8,823 nucleotides of DNA, taken from positions 1 through 8,823 of the forward strand of contig JAEZPL010000629.1 in assembly GCA_023413605.1 (NCBI GenBank), in the 5' to 3' direction. This document shows, in pieces, positions 1 through 5,903 of the stretch. How positions within the stretch are numbered: the stretch's first letter is position 1; each line of letters starts with the position of its first letter. Below the pieces are notes generated by a model, which was given only the letters and a program-made list of their open reading frames with translations, was not told the DNA's origin and ran no database searches. Both the position numbers and the translations under genes were made by a program. The stretch comes from Pseudomonadota bacterium (lineage in GTDB: Bacteria; Pseudomonadota; Alphaproteobacteria; Azospirillales; Azospirillaceae).

Positions 1-394
1 GGGCCGGAACCAGCACCGCGGTGGCGGAGCCGGTCTGGCGGTAGCCGACGCCCGTGCCGGCCAGCAGGGCGTCGAGCGCCTGGGCCGGCGCCATGCTGCC
101 CGCCACCGGGCGGGACGTGCGGCCCGCGGCCAGATCGCTGGGGTAGCCGATTTGCCAGCCGGTCTGGCGGATGAAGGCGTCAAGCGCCGTGGGCAAGGGC
201 TGCGCCGGCAGCGCGAACACCATCGTCTGCGGGGCGGCCGCGGCCGGCGCGCTCTGCTGCGCCAGGGCCGGGAACGGAAGCGCCAGAGCGCCGCCCAGAG
301 CGGTGCTCGCCATCAGCGCCATGACCAGATGCCGGGCGGCGGATCCCCGCGCGCAATCCAAAATGTCGACTACAGAAACCGTCCGGCCTTCCAT
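1..394 (-). CDS. TonB-dependent (siderophore) receptor with STN signalling domain, N-terminal part only
   Basis: The gene runs off the left edge; 131 residues are visible. The ATG at 394 is preceded by a GGGAG-type ribosome site, and an in-frame stop lies about 40 bases further upstream, so this start is favoured over Met25. Residues 1-45 form a long signal peptide with a hydrophobic core, ending in an Ala-Leu-Ala site before QQSAPA. From about residue 55 the pattern of a secretin/TonB short N-terminal (STN) domain is clear: FALPAQPLPTALDAF, then GWQIGYPSDLAAG, then GSMAPAQALDALLAGTGVGY. In FecA-type transducers this periplasmic domain contacts FecR to report ligand binding. The plug, barrel and TonB box lie outside the window, so the ligand is unknown; a ferric siderophore is inferred from the adjacent fecR, sigma factor and Fur box. 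A putative ECF promoter lies upstream at 454-502. Confidence 0.85.
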   Translation of the reverse strand, partial: MEGRTVSVVDILDCARGSAARHLVMALMASTALGGALALPFPALAQQSAPAAAAPQTMVFALPAQPLPTALDAFIRQTGWQIGYPSDLAAGRTSRPVAGSMAPAQALDALLAGTGVGYRQTGSATAVLVPA

Positions 395-453
395 TCCCCA
401 CAACTCCCGTCTAGTGCTGATGGTGGGGGGCGATCACCAGCGGACGAGCCGCA

Positions 454-502
454 GCCCCCTCTTTTCGCCAGACGTTCGGGAATGCGGCGTCTCACAAAAA
501 AA
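454..502 (-). promoter_or_regulatory. Putative ECF (FecI-type) promoter upstream of the TonB receptor, copy A
   Basis: Read on the minus strand in the fecR-receptor gap: a seven-T tract (502-496), GTGAGA (495-490), a 15-bp spacer, CGTCTGG (474-468), then a GAA/AG-rich stretch. The same layout with identical spacing occurs at 2284-2325 before the ABC transporter. CGTC cores in the -10 element are common for ECF sigma factors. The distance from CGTCTGG to the start codon is about 80 bases, close to the 74 in the second copy. Recognition by the sigma factor at 1748-2263 is inferred, not shown. Confidence 0.6.
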
Positions 503-510
503 GACGGTGC

Positions 511-1545
511 CTATCGAAGCAGGATGATTCCGGCGGGCAGTTCGGTCATGCGCGCCCCGACGATTCCGGCCAGCGAGCGAATCGCGCCGACCGGGTCGTC
601 CAGCCGGTAGTTCCCGCTGACCCGCGCCTCGGCGAGCCGGTCGTCGAGCAGGAAGACGGGGGAGGAGTGATAGCGCCGGAAATTGTCGATGACGGCGGCG
701 AAGGGCTTTTCGTGGAACACGTACCGCCCCTCCTTCCAGGCGAGCGCGACCGCCGGGTCCGGCCGCCCGTCCGCCGACAGGCCGTCCGCGGTCGCCGTCG
801 CCAAGTCGCCCGGCAGCAGGGTCTGCGACCGGCCGGGCTCGTCCGGCCGTCGGACCGACACCCGTCCGTGCTCCAGGTAGACCGTGTCCTGCCCGCTGTC
901 CGACCGTACGGAGAAGGCGGTGCCCGTCACCTCCACCTCGGTGAAGCCCGCGGTTACGCGGAAGGGCCGTTCCGGCTGGCTGACCACGTCGAAGTAAGCC
1001 TGCCCACGCAGAAGCCGGACATGCCGCCGGCCCTCCCCGAAGTCCAGCGCGACCGCCGAATCCGTGTCCAGGACGAGCCGCGACCGGTCGGGCAGCGCGA
1101 TCTCCCGCCGCTCCCCGGCGGCGGTGCGGTGGTCCGCGCTCCAACGGAGCGCCAGTTCCGGCTCAAGATGCAGGCCGACGGCGAACAGCAGCGCGGCGAC
1201 GGCCAACGATCCCCGCCACCCGCCCCGCCATGGCCCCCATAATCGCCCCCACCACGCCCGCCGCGGCGACGGACGGTCCTTCCGGCGTTCCGGCGCGGCG
1301 GCGGACGGCCGTTGGGCGAGCGTTGCCGCCTGAAGTTCGGGCATGGCACCGAGCGACGACAGGCGGTCGAACGCCTCGGCATGGCGCGGGTCGCTTCCTC
1401 GCCACGCCTGATAGGCGGCCACCGTCTCCGGGTCGGCGGGCGTGTCGAGAAGGGTCACGAACCAGGTGAGCGCCTCGTCCATGATCGGGTCCGAATGCCG
1501 ATAGGTTCCGGCGTCCTGCTGGCTGTCTGCCTTGTCCTGCTCCAC
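511..1545 (-). CDS. FecR-family anti-sigma/sigma-activating inner-membrane regulator
   Basis: This 344-residue protein has the full FecR architecture and a normal family length. Residues about 23-75 are the cytoplasmic sigma-binding (DUF4880-like) domain, with the typical core ALTWFVTLLDTP and AYQAWRGSDPRHAEAFDRL. One hydrophobic segment at about 112-128 (GSLAVAALLFAVGLHL) is the membrane span. It is preceded by a basic, Trp-rich stretch with a twin Arg at 95-96. Residues about 140-250 form the periplasmic FecR domain (GERREIALPDRSRLVLDTDS, then VRLLRGQAYFDV). Residues about 270-344 are the C-terminal STN-contacting domain. It should pass the signal from the receptor STN domain to the ECF sigma factor. 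The start is GTG at 1545 with GGAAGG six bases upstream. The gene is divergent from the sigma gene rather than following it, and is followed by the receptor 116 bp downstream. Confidence 0.93.
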   Translation of the reverse strand: MEQDKADSQQDAGTYRHSDPIMDEALTWFVTLLDTPADPETVAAYQAWRGSDPRHAEAFDRLSSLGAMPELQAATLAQRPSAAAPERRKDRPSPRRAWWGRLWGPWRGGWRGSLAVAALLFAVGLHLEPELALRWSADHRTAAGERREIALPDRSRLVLDTDSAVALDFGEGRRHVRLLRGQAYFDVVSQPERPFRVTAGFTEVEVTGTAFSVRSDSGQDTVYLEHGRVSVRRPDEPGRSQTLLPGDLATATADGLSADGRPDPAVALAWKEGRYVFHEKPFAAVIDNFRRYHSSPVFLLDDRLAEARVSGNYRLDDPVGAIRSLAGIVGARMTELPAGIILLR

Positions 1546-1644
1546 GCTCGGCCTTCCGCCATTCTGTGATCGGGCTCGCCTGCTACATTAGACGTTTCAC
1601 ACCCCGATAGGACACAATCCGCACGCAGCGGTTTTGCAAGCGGC

Positions 1645-1673
1645 TTGACAGCCGGAATTGAGAATGATTATCA
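1645..1673 (+). promoter_or_regulatory. Sigma-70-like promoter for the ECF sigma gene
   Basis: A perfect TTGACA -35 hexamer (1645-1650) is followed after 17 bp by TTATCA (1668-1673), a moderate -10 match. It sits about 75 bp before the sigma gene ATG and is overlapped by the Fur box at 1659-1679, the usual place for a repressor site. This is a sequence match only; the transcription start is unknown. Confidence 0.55.
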
Positions 1674-1679
1674 ATCTCA
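1659..1679. promoter_or_regulatory. Fur box in the fecR-sigma divergent region
   Basis: TGAGAATGATTATCA (1659-1673) matches the 7-1-7 Fur consensus TGATAATNATTATCA at 13 of 14 informative positions. A second, weaker 7-1-7 match, TGATTATCAATCTCA (1665-1679), is shifted by 6 bp, as in overlapping Fur-dimer sites. The site covers the spacer and -10 of the sigma-gene promoter, so iron-Fur would block sigma transcription. It may also affect the divergent fecR, whose own promoter is not clear in the sequence. Confidence 0.75.
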
Positions 1680-1747
1680 TCAAGGCAAGGCCGCTGGCGT
1701 CTTACCGACCGCAGCGGTGGCCCTGCGCAACGACCGAAAGGTCTATC

Positions 1748-2263
1748 ATGTCCGCAAGCCTGAATGCGATCTATCTTGATCAGCGCCGTTCGCTCTTCGG
1801 GCGGGCGATGAGGATCGTGCGTGACCTCCAGGCGGCCGAGGATGTCTTGCAGGAAAGCTATCTCCGGGCCTGCAACGCGGCGGGGAAGGGGTCCATCGAC
1901 AACATCGGCGCCTTTCTGCACCGCACCGTGCACAACCTCGCGCTGGATCATCTCCGGCGTCGCCGGACGCAGGAGCGGTTCGAAGTCGCGCCGTCCGATG
2001 CCGTCGAGGCTTTGCAGATCGTGTCAGACACCCCCTCGGCGGAGGATCGCCTGCTGCACCGCGAACGGCTGAACCGTTTCATGGGGGCGCTGGACCACCT
2101 GCCGGAGCGAGCCAGGCAGGTGTGGCTCCTGAACCGGGTCGAAGGCCTGTCCTATCCGCAGATCGCCGCCCATCTGGGCGTGTCGCCGGGCACTGTTTTC
2201 AACGACATGAAACTGGCCATGGGCCATTTCGCCGACACGATGGCGCGCAGCGACCGGGGTTGA
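1748..2263 (+). CDS. FecI-type ECF sigma-70 family RNA polymerase sigma factor
   Basis: This 171-residue protein is of typical ECF size. Region 2 spans about residues 6-75, with LQAAEDVLQESYLRA (2.2) and FLHRTVHNLALDHLRRRR (2.3/2.4, FecI-like). A variable linker covers about 78-105. Region 4 spans about 111-163, with LPERARQVWLLNRVEGLSYPQ and a helix-turn-helix AAHLGVSPGTVFNDM that reads the -35 element. The frame stays open to a TTG at 1658, but that lies inside the Fur box. The ATG at 1748, with AAAGG six bases upstream, is therefore the start. It should be held or activated by the divergent FecR and direct transcription of the receptor, and perhaps of the downstream ABC gene. The specific siderophore system cannot be named from the sequence. 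Confidence 0.93.
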   Translation: MSASLNAIYLDQRRSLFGRAMRIVRDLQAAEDVLQESYLRACNAAGKGSIDNIGAFLHRTVHNLALDHLRRRRTQERFEVAPSDAVEALQIVSDTPSAEDRLLHRERLNRFMGALDHLPERARQVWLLNRVEGLSYPQIAAHLGVSPGTVFNDMKLAMGHFADTMARSDRG

Positions 2264-2283
2264 GCGTCCGCCGCACCGCAAGC

Positions 2284-2325
2284 TTTTTTTGCGAGAACGC
2301 CGGCTGCCGCACGTCTGGAGAAGAG
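2284..2325 (+). promoter_or_regulatory. Putative ECF (FecI-type) promoter upstream of the ABC transporter, copy B
   Basis: In the 122-bp gap after the sigma gene: a seven-T tract (2284-2290), GCGAGA (2291-2296), a 15-bp spacer, CGTCTGG (2312-2318), then GAGAAGAGGG-like sequence starting at 2317. Motif order and spacing equal those of copy A before the receptor gene, on the opposite strand. The T tract has no convincing GC-rich stem before it, so a terminator is less likely than a promoter. This would put the ABC transporter in the regulon of the adjacent sigma factor. Confidence 0.6.
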
Positions 2326-2385
2326 GGCCGCGCGCCGCCGGTACGCCATGCGCGGCCTTCTCTGGAACATCGTTGAGGCCGCAGG

Positions 2386-4122
2386 GTGTTGAAGGAATTT
2401 TTCAGCTATTACCGTCCGCACCGGGGATTGTTCCTGGTCGATTTCGGCGGTGCCGTCCTGTCCGGCCTGCTGTCGCTCGGCTTTCCCTTCGCGGTGACCG
2501 CCTATGTGGACCGGCTGCTGCCCGGCGGCGACTGGGCGCTGATCCTGCTGGCCAGCCTTGCCCTGCTGCTGGTCTATCTGGTCAACACCGGCCTGATCGC
2601 CGGGGTCACCTATTGGGGGCATGTCCTCGGCATCAACATTGAAACGGAGATGCGGCGCCGCGCGTTCGACCAGCTTCAGCGGATGCCGCTGCGCTTCTTC
2701 GACGGGCAGAAGACCGGGCATCTCGTCGCGCGCCTGACCAAGGATCTGGAGGAGATCGGCGAACTGGCCCACCACGGGCCGGAAGACCTCTTCATCGCCG
2801 TCATGACTTTCCTGGGGGCGCTGGCCCTGATGCTGTCGGTGCATGTGCCGCTGGCGCTGCTGACCCTTCTCATCGTGCCGGTGGTGATGGTTCTGATCCT
2901 GCGGTTCGGGAAGGACATGACGGCCAACTGGCATTCCCAGTTCGAGCGCGTGGGGGCCTTCAATGCCCGGATCGAGGAGGTGATCGGCGGCGCCCGCGTG
3001 GTGCGGGCCTTCGCCAACGAGGCGCACGAGCGGTCGCTGTTCGCCGAGGACAACGTCAAGTACCGGCAGGCGAAGCTCAACGGCTACCGGATCATGGCGC
3101 TCAGCCTTGGGCTGAACTATCTCGGCATGCGGCTGGTGCAGGTGGTGGTCCTGGTTGCCGGCACCTGGTACGTCTACTCGGGCGACCTGACCATCGGCGG
3201 ATTTGTCGGCTTCCTGCTGCTCATCAACGTCTTCTACCAGCCGCTGGAGCGGATCGCCGCCGTCATCGAGAACTATCCCAAGGGGATTGCCGGCTTTCGC
3301 CGCTACTGCGAGTTCCTGGCCATGGTTCCGGAGATCGCGGACCGGCCCGGTGCGGTGGAGGCGCCGCCGCTGAAGGGCGCCATCGCCTTCGATGACGTGA
3401 CCTTCGGCTACGATCCCGACCGGCCGGTTCTGCGGGGCGTGTCGCTCGCGGTGCGCGCGGGGGAGACCGTGGCCTTTGTCGGCCCGTCGGGGGCGGGCAA
3501 GTCCACGCTGCTGTCCTTGCTCCCGCGCTTCTACGAAGCCACGGGGGGACGCATCACCATCGACGGGCATGACATCCGCGACCTGACCCAGGAGTCGTTG
3601 CGCCGCCAGATCGGCATCGTGCAGCAGGACGTGTTCCTGTTCGCCGGGACGCTGCGCGACAACATCGCTTACGGCCGGCTGGACGCCACCGAGGAGGAGA
3701 TCCTGGAGGCGGCCCGCCGGGCCCGGCTCGACGGGCTGATCGCGGACTGCCCGGACGGCCTGGACACCGTCGTCGGCGAGCGCGGGGTGAAGCTGTCGGG
3801 CGGGCAGAAGCAGCGGGTGGCGATCGCCCGCATCTTCCTGAAGAACCCGCCGATCCTGATCCTCGACGAGGCGACATCGGCCCTGGACACCGAAACCGAG
3901 CGGGCGATCCAGGCATCCCTGCAGGAGCTGGCGAAAGGCCGGACCTCCCTCATCATCGCGCATCGGCTGACCACCATCCGCGACGCGGACCGGATCGTCG
4001 TCGTCAGCGGCGGACAAATCGCCGAGGAAGGCGCCCACGACCAGCTGCTGCGCGCGGGCCGGCTTTACCGGCGCCTGCACGACGCCCAGGATCTGGCGCC
4101 GCCGGACCAGCGATTGGCCTGA
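2386..4122 (+). CDS. Exporter-fold ABC transporter, fused permease and ATPase
   Basis: This 578-residue half-transporter (MsbA/ABCB-like) would act as a homodimer in the inner membrane. Six membrane spans are visible at about 14-38, 50-76, 133-152, 154-173, 243-264 and 269-286. The ATPase domain follows: Walker A GPSGAGKST (366-374), Q-loop QQD (413-415), signature LSGGQ (470-474), Walker B ILILD with catalytic Glu495, D-loop SALD (498-501) and switch His526. All catalytic motifs are intact. The start is GTG at 2386 with GAGG seven bases upstream; TTG at 2389 is possible. Its position behind the sigma gene and the shared promoter block link it to siderophore traffic. It could export a siderophore or, like the exporter-fold YbtPQ and IrtAB systems, bring ferric siderophore in. 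The substrate is not readable from the sequence, and no partner half-transporter is present. Confidence 0.93.
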   Translation: MLKEFFSYYRPHRGLFLVDFGGAVLSGLLSLGFPFAVTAYVDRLLPGGDWALILLASLALLLVYLVNTGLIAGVTYWGHVLGINIETEMRRRAFDQLQRMPLRFFDGQKTGHLVARLTKDLEEIGELAHHGPEDLFIAVMTFLGALALMLSVHVPLALLTLLIVPVVMVLILRFGKDMTANWHSQFERVGAFNARIEEVIGGARVVRAFANEAHERSLFAEDNVKYRQAKLNGYRIMALSLGLNYLGMRLVQVVVLVAGTWYVYSGDLTIGGFVGFLLLINVFYQPLERIAAVIENYPKGIAGFRRYCEFLAMVPEIADRPGAVEAPPLKGAIAFDDVTFGYDPDRPVLRGVSLAVRAGETVAFVGPSGAGKSTLLSLLPRFYEATGGRITIDGHDIRDLTQESLRRQIGIVQQDVFLFAGTLRDNIAYGRLDATEEEILEAARRARLDGLIADCPDGLDTVVGERGVKLSGGQKQRVAIARIFLKNPPILILDEATSALDTETERAIQASLQELAKGRTSLIIAHRLTTIRDADRIVVVSGGQIAEEGAHDQLLRAGRLYRRLHDAQDLAPPDQRLA

Positions 4123-4149
4123 CCGCGCCGGCCAAAGCCTTCAGGCGCC

Positions 4150-4196
4150 TGATAGGGCTGGAAAATGATGGAAGTGATCATTTACCAGCCCTATCA
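4150..4196. repeat. Long inverted repeat upstream of tetR (20-bp arms, 7-bp loop)
   Basis: The left arm TGATAGGGCTGGAAAATGAT (4150-4169) and right arm (4177-4196) pair at 19 of 20 positions around GGAAGTG. A perfect 12-bp palindrome, TCAGGCGCCTGA (4141-4152), abuts it on the left. It lies 27 bp after the ABC stop and 52 bp before the tetR start. It may be a TetR-family operator for autoregulation, or a hairpin ending the ABC transcript. No T-run follows on the plus strand, which argues against a simple intrinsic terminator. Confidence 0.7.
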
Positions 4197-4248
4197 CATG
4201 TCGGGCAGACTGCCTTGATGACGAATCACGCCCACGACCGGAGACTCA

Positions 4249-4863
4249 ATGCCGCGCCTCAAGACCGTTTCCGATGAGGAGGTTCTGCGTGCCGCGCTGG
4301 AAATCCTGGCGCGCGACGGCATGGGCTTCACCCTGACCGACGTGGCAAGCCATGTCGGCTTGTCGAGGGCGACCTTGATCCAGCGGTTCGGCGACCGAAA
4401 TGCCATCCTGCACCGCATGGCCGAACACGAGGTCGAGGCGACCCGCAACTGGCTGGAGAGTTTGCCGGTCGAACAGGGCCACGACGCGCTCTGGCGGTTT
4501 CTCGAAACCATCGTCCGCAGCATGGGCTCGGGGGAAGGGTTTTCAGTCCGCGTGGTGATCGCCGCGCTTGAGGCGCGCGACCCGATCCTGCGGACCTTTG
4601 CGGATCAACGCTACGCGCTCGTGCAGGCTGCGATCGCCGCACGCCTTCCTGCGGATACGGAGCGCGACGCGTTGGCCGGGCACATCCATGCGGTGATCGC
4701 AGGCGCGACGATGCAGTGGGTGGCATCGGACGGGGCGGTCGATCTTTCGGACTTCGTTCTCGCACGCCTCCGGTGGGCGATGGATCACTTGAACCCTGGC
4801 TTGACGCAACGCCCCTCTGATTATAACCTACGCGCTGGTTATAATCAGAGGGGCGCGTCATGA
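4249..4863 (+). CDS. TetR-family transcriptional regulator
   Basis: This 204-residue protein is of typical TetR length. The N-terminal DNA-binding domain spans about residues 8-55, with the helix-turn-helix TLTDVASHVGLSRATLIQRF followed by GDRNAIL. The remainder is a helical ligand-binding/dimer domain with no recognisable subfamily signature. The start is ATG at 4249 with GGAG five bases upstream. The last codons (residues about 188-203) are encoded by a perfect 19-bp-arm inverted repeat, so the C-terminal tail may be a product of that element rather than conserved protein. The stop TGA overlaps an ATG (ATGA at 4860-4863). The adjacent alpha/beta hydrolase is the likely regulated partner; the effector is unknown. 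Confidence 0.9.
   Translation: MPRLKTVSDEEVLRAALEILARDGMGFTLTDVASHVGLSRATLIQRFGDRNAILHRMAEHEVEATRNWLESLPVEQGHDALWRFLETIVRSMGSGEGFSVRVVIAALEARDPILRTFADQRYALVQAAIAARLPADTERDALAGHIHAVIAGATMQWVASDGAVDLSDFVLARLRWAMDHLNPGLTQRPSDYNLRAGYNQRGAS
4810..4855. repeat. Perfect inverted repeat inside the 3' end of tetR (19-bp arms, 8-bp loop)
   Basis: The left arm CGCCCCTCTGATTATAACC (4810-4828) and the right arm (4837-4855) are exact reverse complements around TACGCGCT. Five further pairs (TGACG at 4802-4806 with CGTCA at 4856-4860) extend the stem past a three-base bulge. Each arm carries a TATAAT on one strand (4840-4845 plus; 4825-4820 minus). The right arm includes GAGGGG (4848-4853), a possible ribosome site for the ATG at 4860. 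It could be an operator, an RNA hairpin or an inserted palindromic element. No T-run follows. Confidence 0.85.
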
Positions 4864-4940
4864 CGGATGTTGCTCCTCAGCGGGTTCGCCCTCGGCACGC
4901 CTCCTCGGTTGGCGCATGCGCGGGGCGGGAGGAGGCGTGA
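4860..4940 (+). CDS. Possible 26-residue leader ORF between tetR and the hydrolase
   Basis: The ORF begins at an ATG overlapping the tetR stop (ATGA), with GAGGGG six bases upstream, and ends in TGA at 4938-4940, one base before the hydrolase ATG at 4942. The predicted peptide starts MTDVAPQRVRPRHASS and ends GREEA; it has no recognised domain. Its interest is positional: ribosomes translating it would pass through the hairpin that masks the hydrolase ribosome site. It may be a chance frame in GC-rich DNA. Confidence 0.3.
   Translation: MTDVAPQRVRPRHASSVGACAGREEA
4896..4939 (+). promoter_or_regulatory. Hairpin that would sequester the hydrolase ribosome-binding site
   Basis: CACGCCTCCTC (4896-4906) is the exact reverse complement of GAGGAGGCGTG (4929-4939), giving an 11-bp GC-rich stem with a 22-base loop. 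The right arm contains the GGAGG (4931-4935) that serves the ATG at 4942. The loop holds a perfect GCGCATGCGC palindrome (4912-4921). If it folds in the mRNA, translation start of the hydrolase would be masked unless upstream translation opens the stem. Confidence 0.55.
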
Positions 4941-4941
4941 G

Positions 4942-5790
4942 ATGAGGACGGTTCGTCACCAGGACATCAAGATCGCCACGGAGTCCTTCGGGTCCGCGGA
5001 CGATCCGGCGCTGGTGCTCGTCATGGGGGCGACCGCTTCCATGTTGGGCTGGCCCGACGAACTGTGTCATGCCTTGGCGAACCGCGGGCTTTGCGTGATC
5101 CGCTTCGATCACCGCGACACCGGCCATTCGACCACCGTTCCGCCGGGCAAGGCGTCCTATTCGGTCGAAGACATGGCTTCCGACGTGATGGCGGTGCTTG
5201 ATGGCTACGGGCTGGAGCGCGCGCACCTGATGGGGATGTCGCTGGGCGGTTACATCTCGCAAATGCTGGCCCTCCTTCATCCCGACCGCATCCTGTCGCT
5301 GACCCTCGTCGCGAGCGAACCGCTCGGGTGGGACGGCCCGGCGCTGCCGCACATGTCGCAGGCCTTTCTCGACCACTTCGCACGACTGGGAGATCTCGAC
5401 TGGTCGGACGAGGGCAAGGTGACGGACTTCCTGCTGGAAGCCGAAAGGCTGAGCGCCGGTTCGGAACGGCACTTCGACGAAGCGCGCCTGCGGGCGCGGA
5501 TCGGGCAGATCCTGTCAAGGACGGACAGTCCCGCCAGCATGTTCAACCATGCGGCGCTGACCACCCGGGACGATTGGACGGGCCGATTCCGCCGGATCGC
5601 CTGCCCGGTCCTGGTCATCCACGGCAACGAAGACCCGATTCTTCCGGTCGGGAACGGGCGGGCCATCGCCGCCGGGATCCCAGGCGCGGAGATGCTGACG
5701 CTGCCGGGCACGGGGCACGAACTGCCGCTTGCAACGGTGGACGTCGTCGCGGATCGCGTTGCGGCCCATGTCCTGCGCATGGCGCCATGA
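4942..5790 (+). CDS. Alpha/beta-fold hydrolase, RdmC-like
   Basis: The protein has 282 residues from the ATG at 4942, chosen because GGAGG lies six bases upstream; a longer frame from a TTG at 4867 lacks such support. The fold is shown by LVLVMGATASMLGWPDEL near residue 30, the HRDTGHST oxyanion-side motif typical of aclacinomycin methylesterase (RdmC)-like enzymes, and the nucleophile elbow GMSLGG with Ser100. The acid is probably Asp231 (GNEDP) and the base His259 (GTGHE). All three catalytic residues are present. No signal peptide is visible, so it is probably a cytosolic esterase or related hydrolase with unknown substrate. It lies 78 bp after tetR in the same direction and is probably co-transcribed; the gap contains the masking hairpin and the possible leader ORF. 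Confidence 0.88.
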   Translation: MRTVRHQDIKIATESFGSADDPALVLVMGATASMLGWPDELCHALANRGLCVIRFDHRDTGHSTTVPPGKASYSVEDMASDVMAVLDGYGLERAHLMGMSLGGYISQMLALLHPDRILSLTLVASEPLGWDGPALPHMSQAFLDHFARLGDLDWSDEGKVTDFLLEAERLSAGSERHFDEARLRARIGQILSRTDSPASMFNHAALTTRDDWTGRFRRIACPVLVIHGNEDPILPVGNGRAIAAGIPGAEMLTLPGTGHELPLATVDVVADRVAAHVLRMAP

Positions 5791-5903
5791 TCCGGGTCGG
5801 GCCGCCAACGCTGCCGGTTTGCTCGCTATCGACCTCGGGGAGTTCTGAAAAGCGGCGCCTCGGGTTCGGCCGGCTGTGATTGAGGGAGCCCGATGGAGAA
5901 AGC

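Noticed and set aside
396..428. Six-base pairing (CCCCAC with GTGGGG) beside the receptor start codon
   Set aside because: A six-base stem over a 21-base loop is too weak to support regulation in GC-rich DNA.
1588..1613. Third ECF promoter before fecR, suggested by CGTCTAA on the minus strand
   Set aside because: The position 15 bp upstream reads GTCC rather than GAGA and there is no T tract, so it does not match the two-copy block.
1658..1747. 30-codon N-terminal extension of the ECF sigma factor from a TTG
   Set aside because: It would begin inside the Fur box and promoter -10 region. The ATG at 1748 has a good ribosome site and gives the normal ECF length.
2284..2290. T7 tract after the sigma gene read as an intrinsic terminator
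   Set aside because: No convincing GC-rich stem precedes it, and the same T tract recurs with the promoter-like block at 502-496.
2348..2392. 14-codon ORF (ATG at 2348) overlapping the ABC transporter GTG start
   Set aside because: No ribosome site is seen before it and its peptide shows no leader-like feature; probably chance.
2152..4080. 642-codon open frame on the minus strand opposite the ABC transporter
   Set aside because: It lies opposite a gene with intact catalytic motifs. Its predicted product is dominated by Gln, His, Arg, Asp and Pro without domains, as expected for an antisense frame of GC-rich coding DNA.
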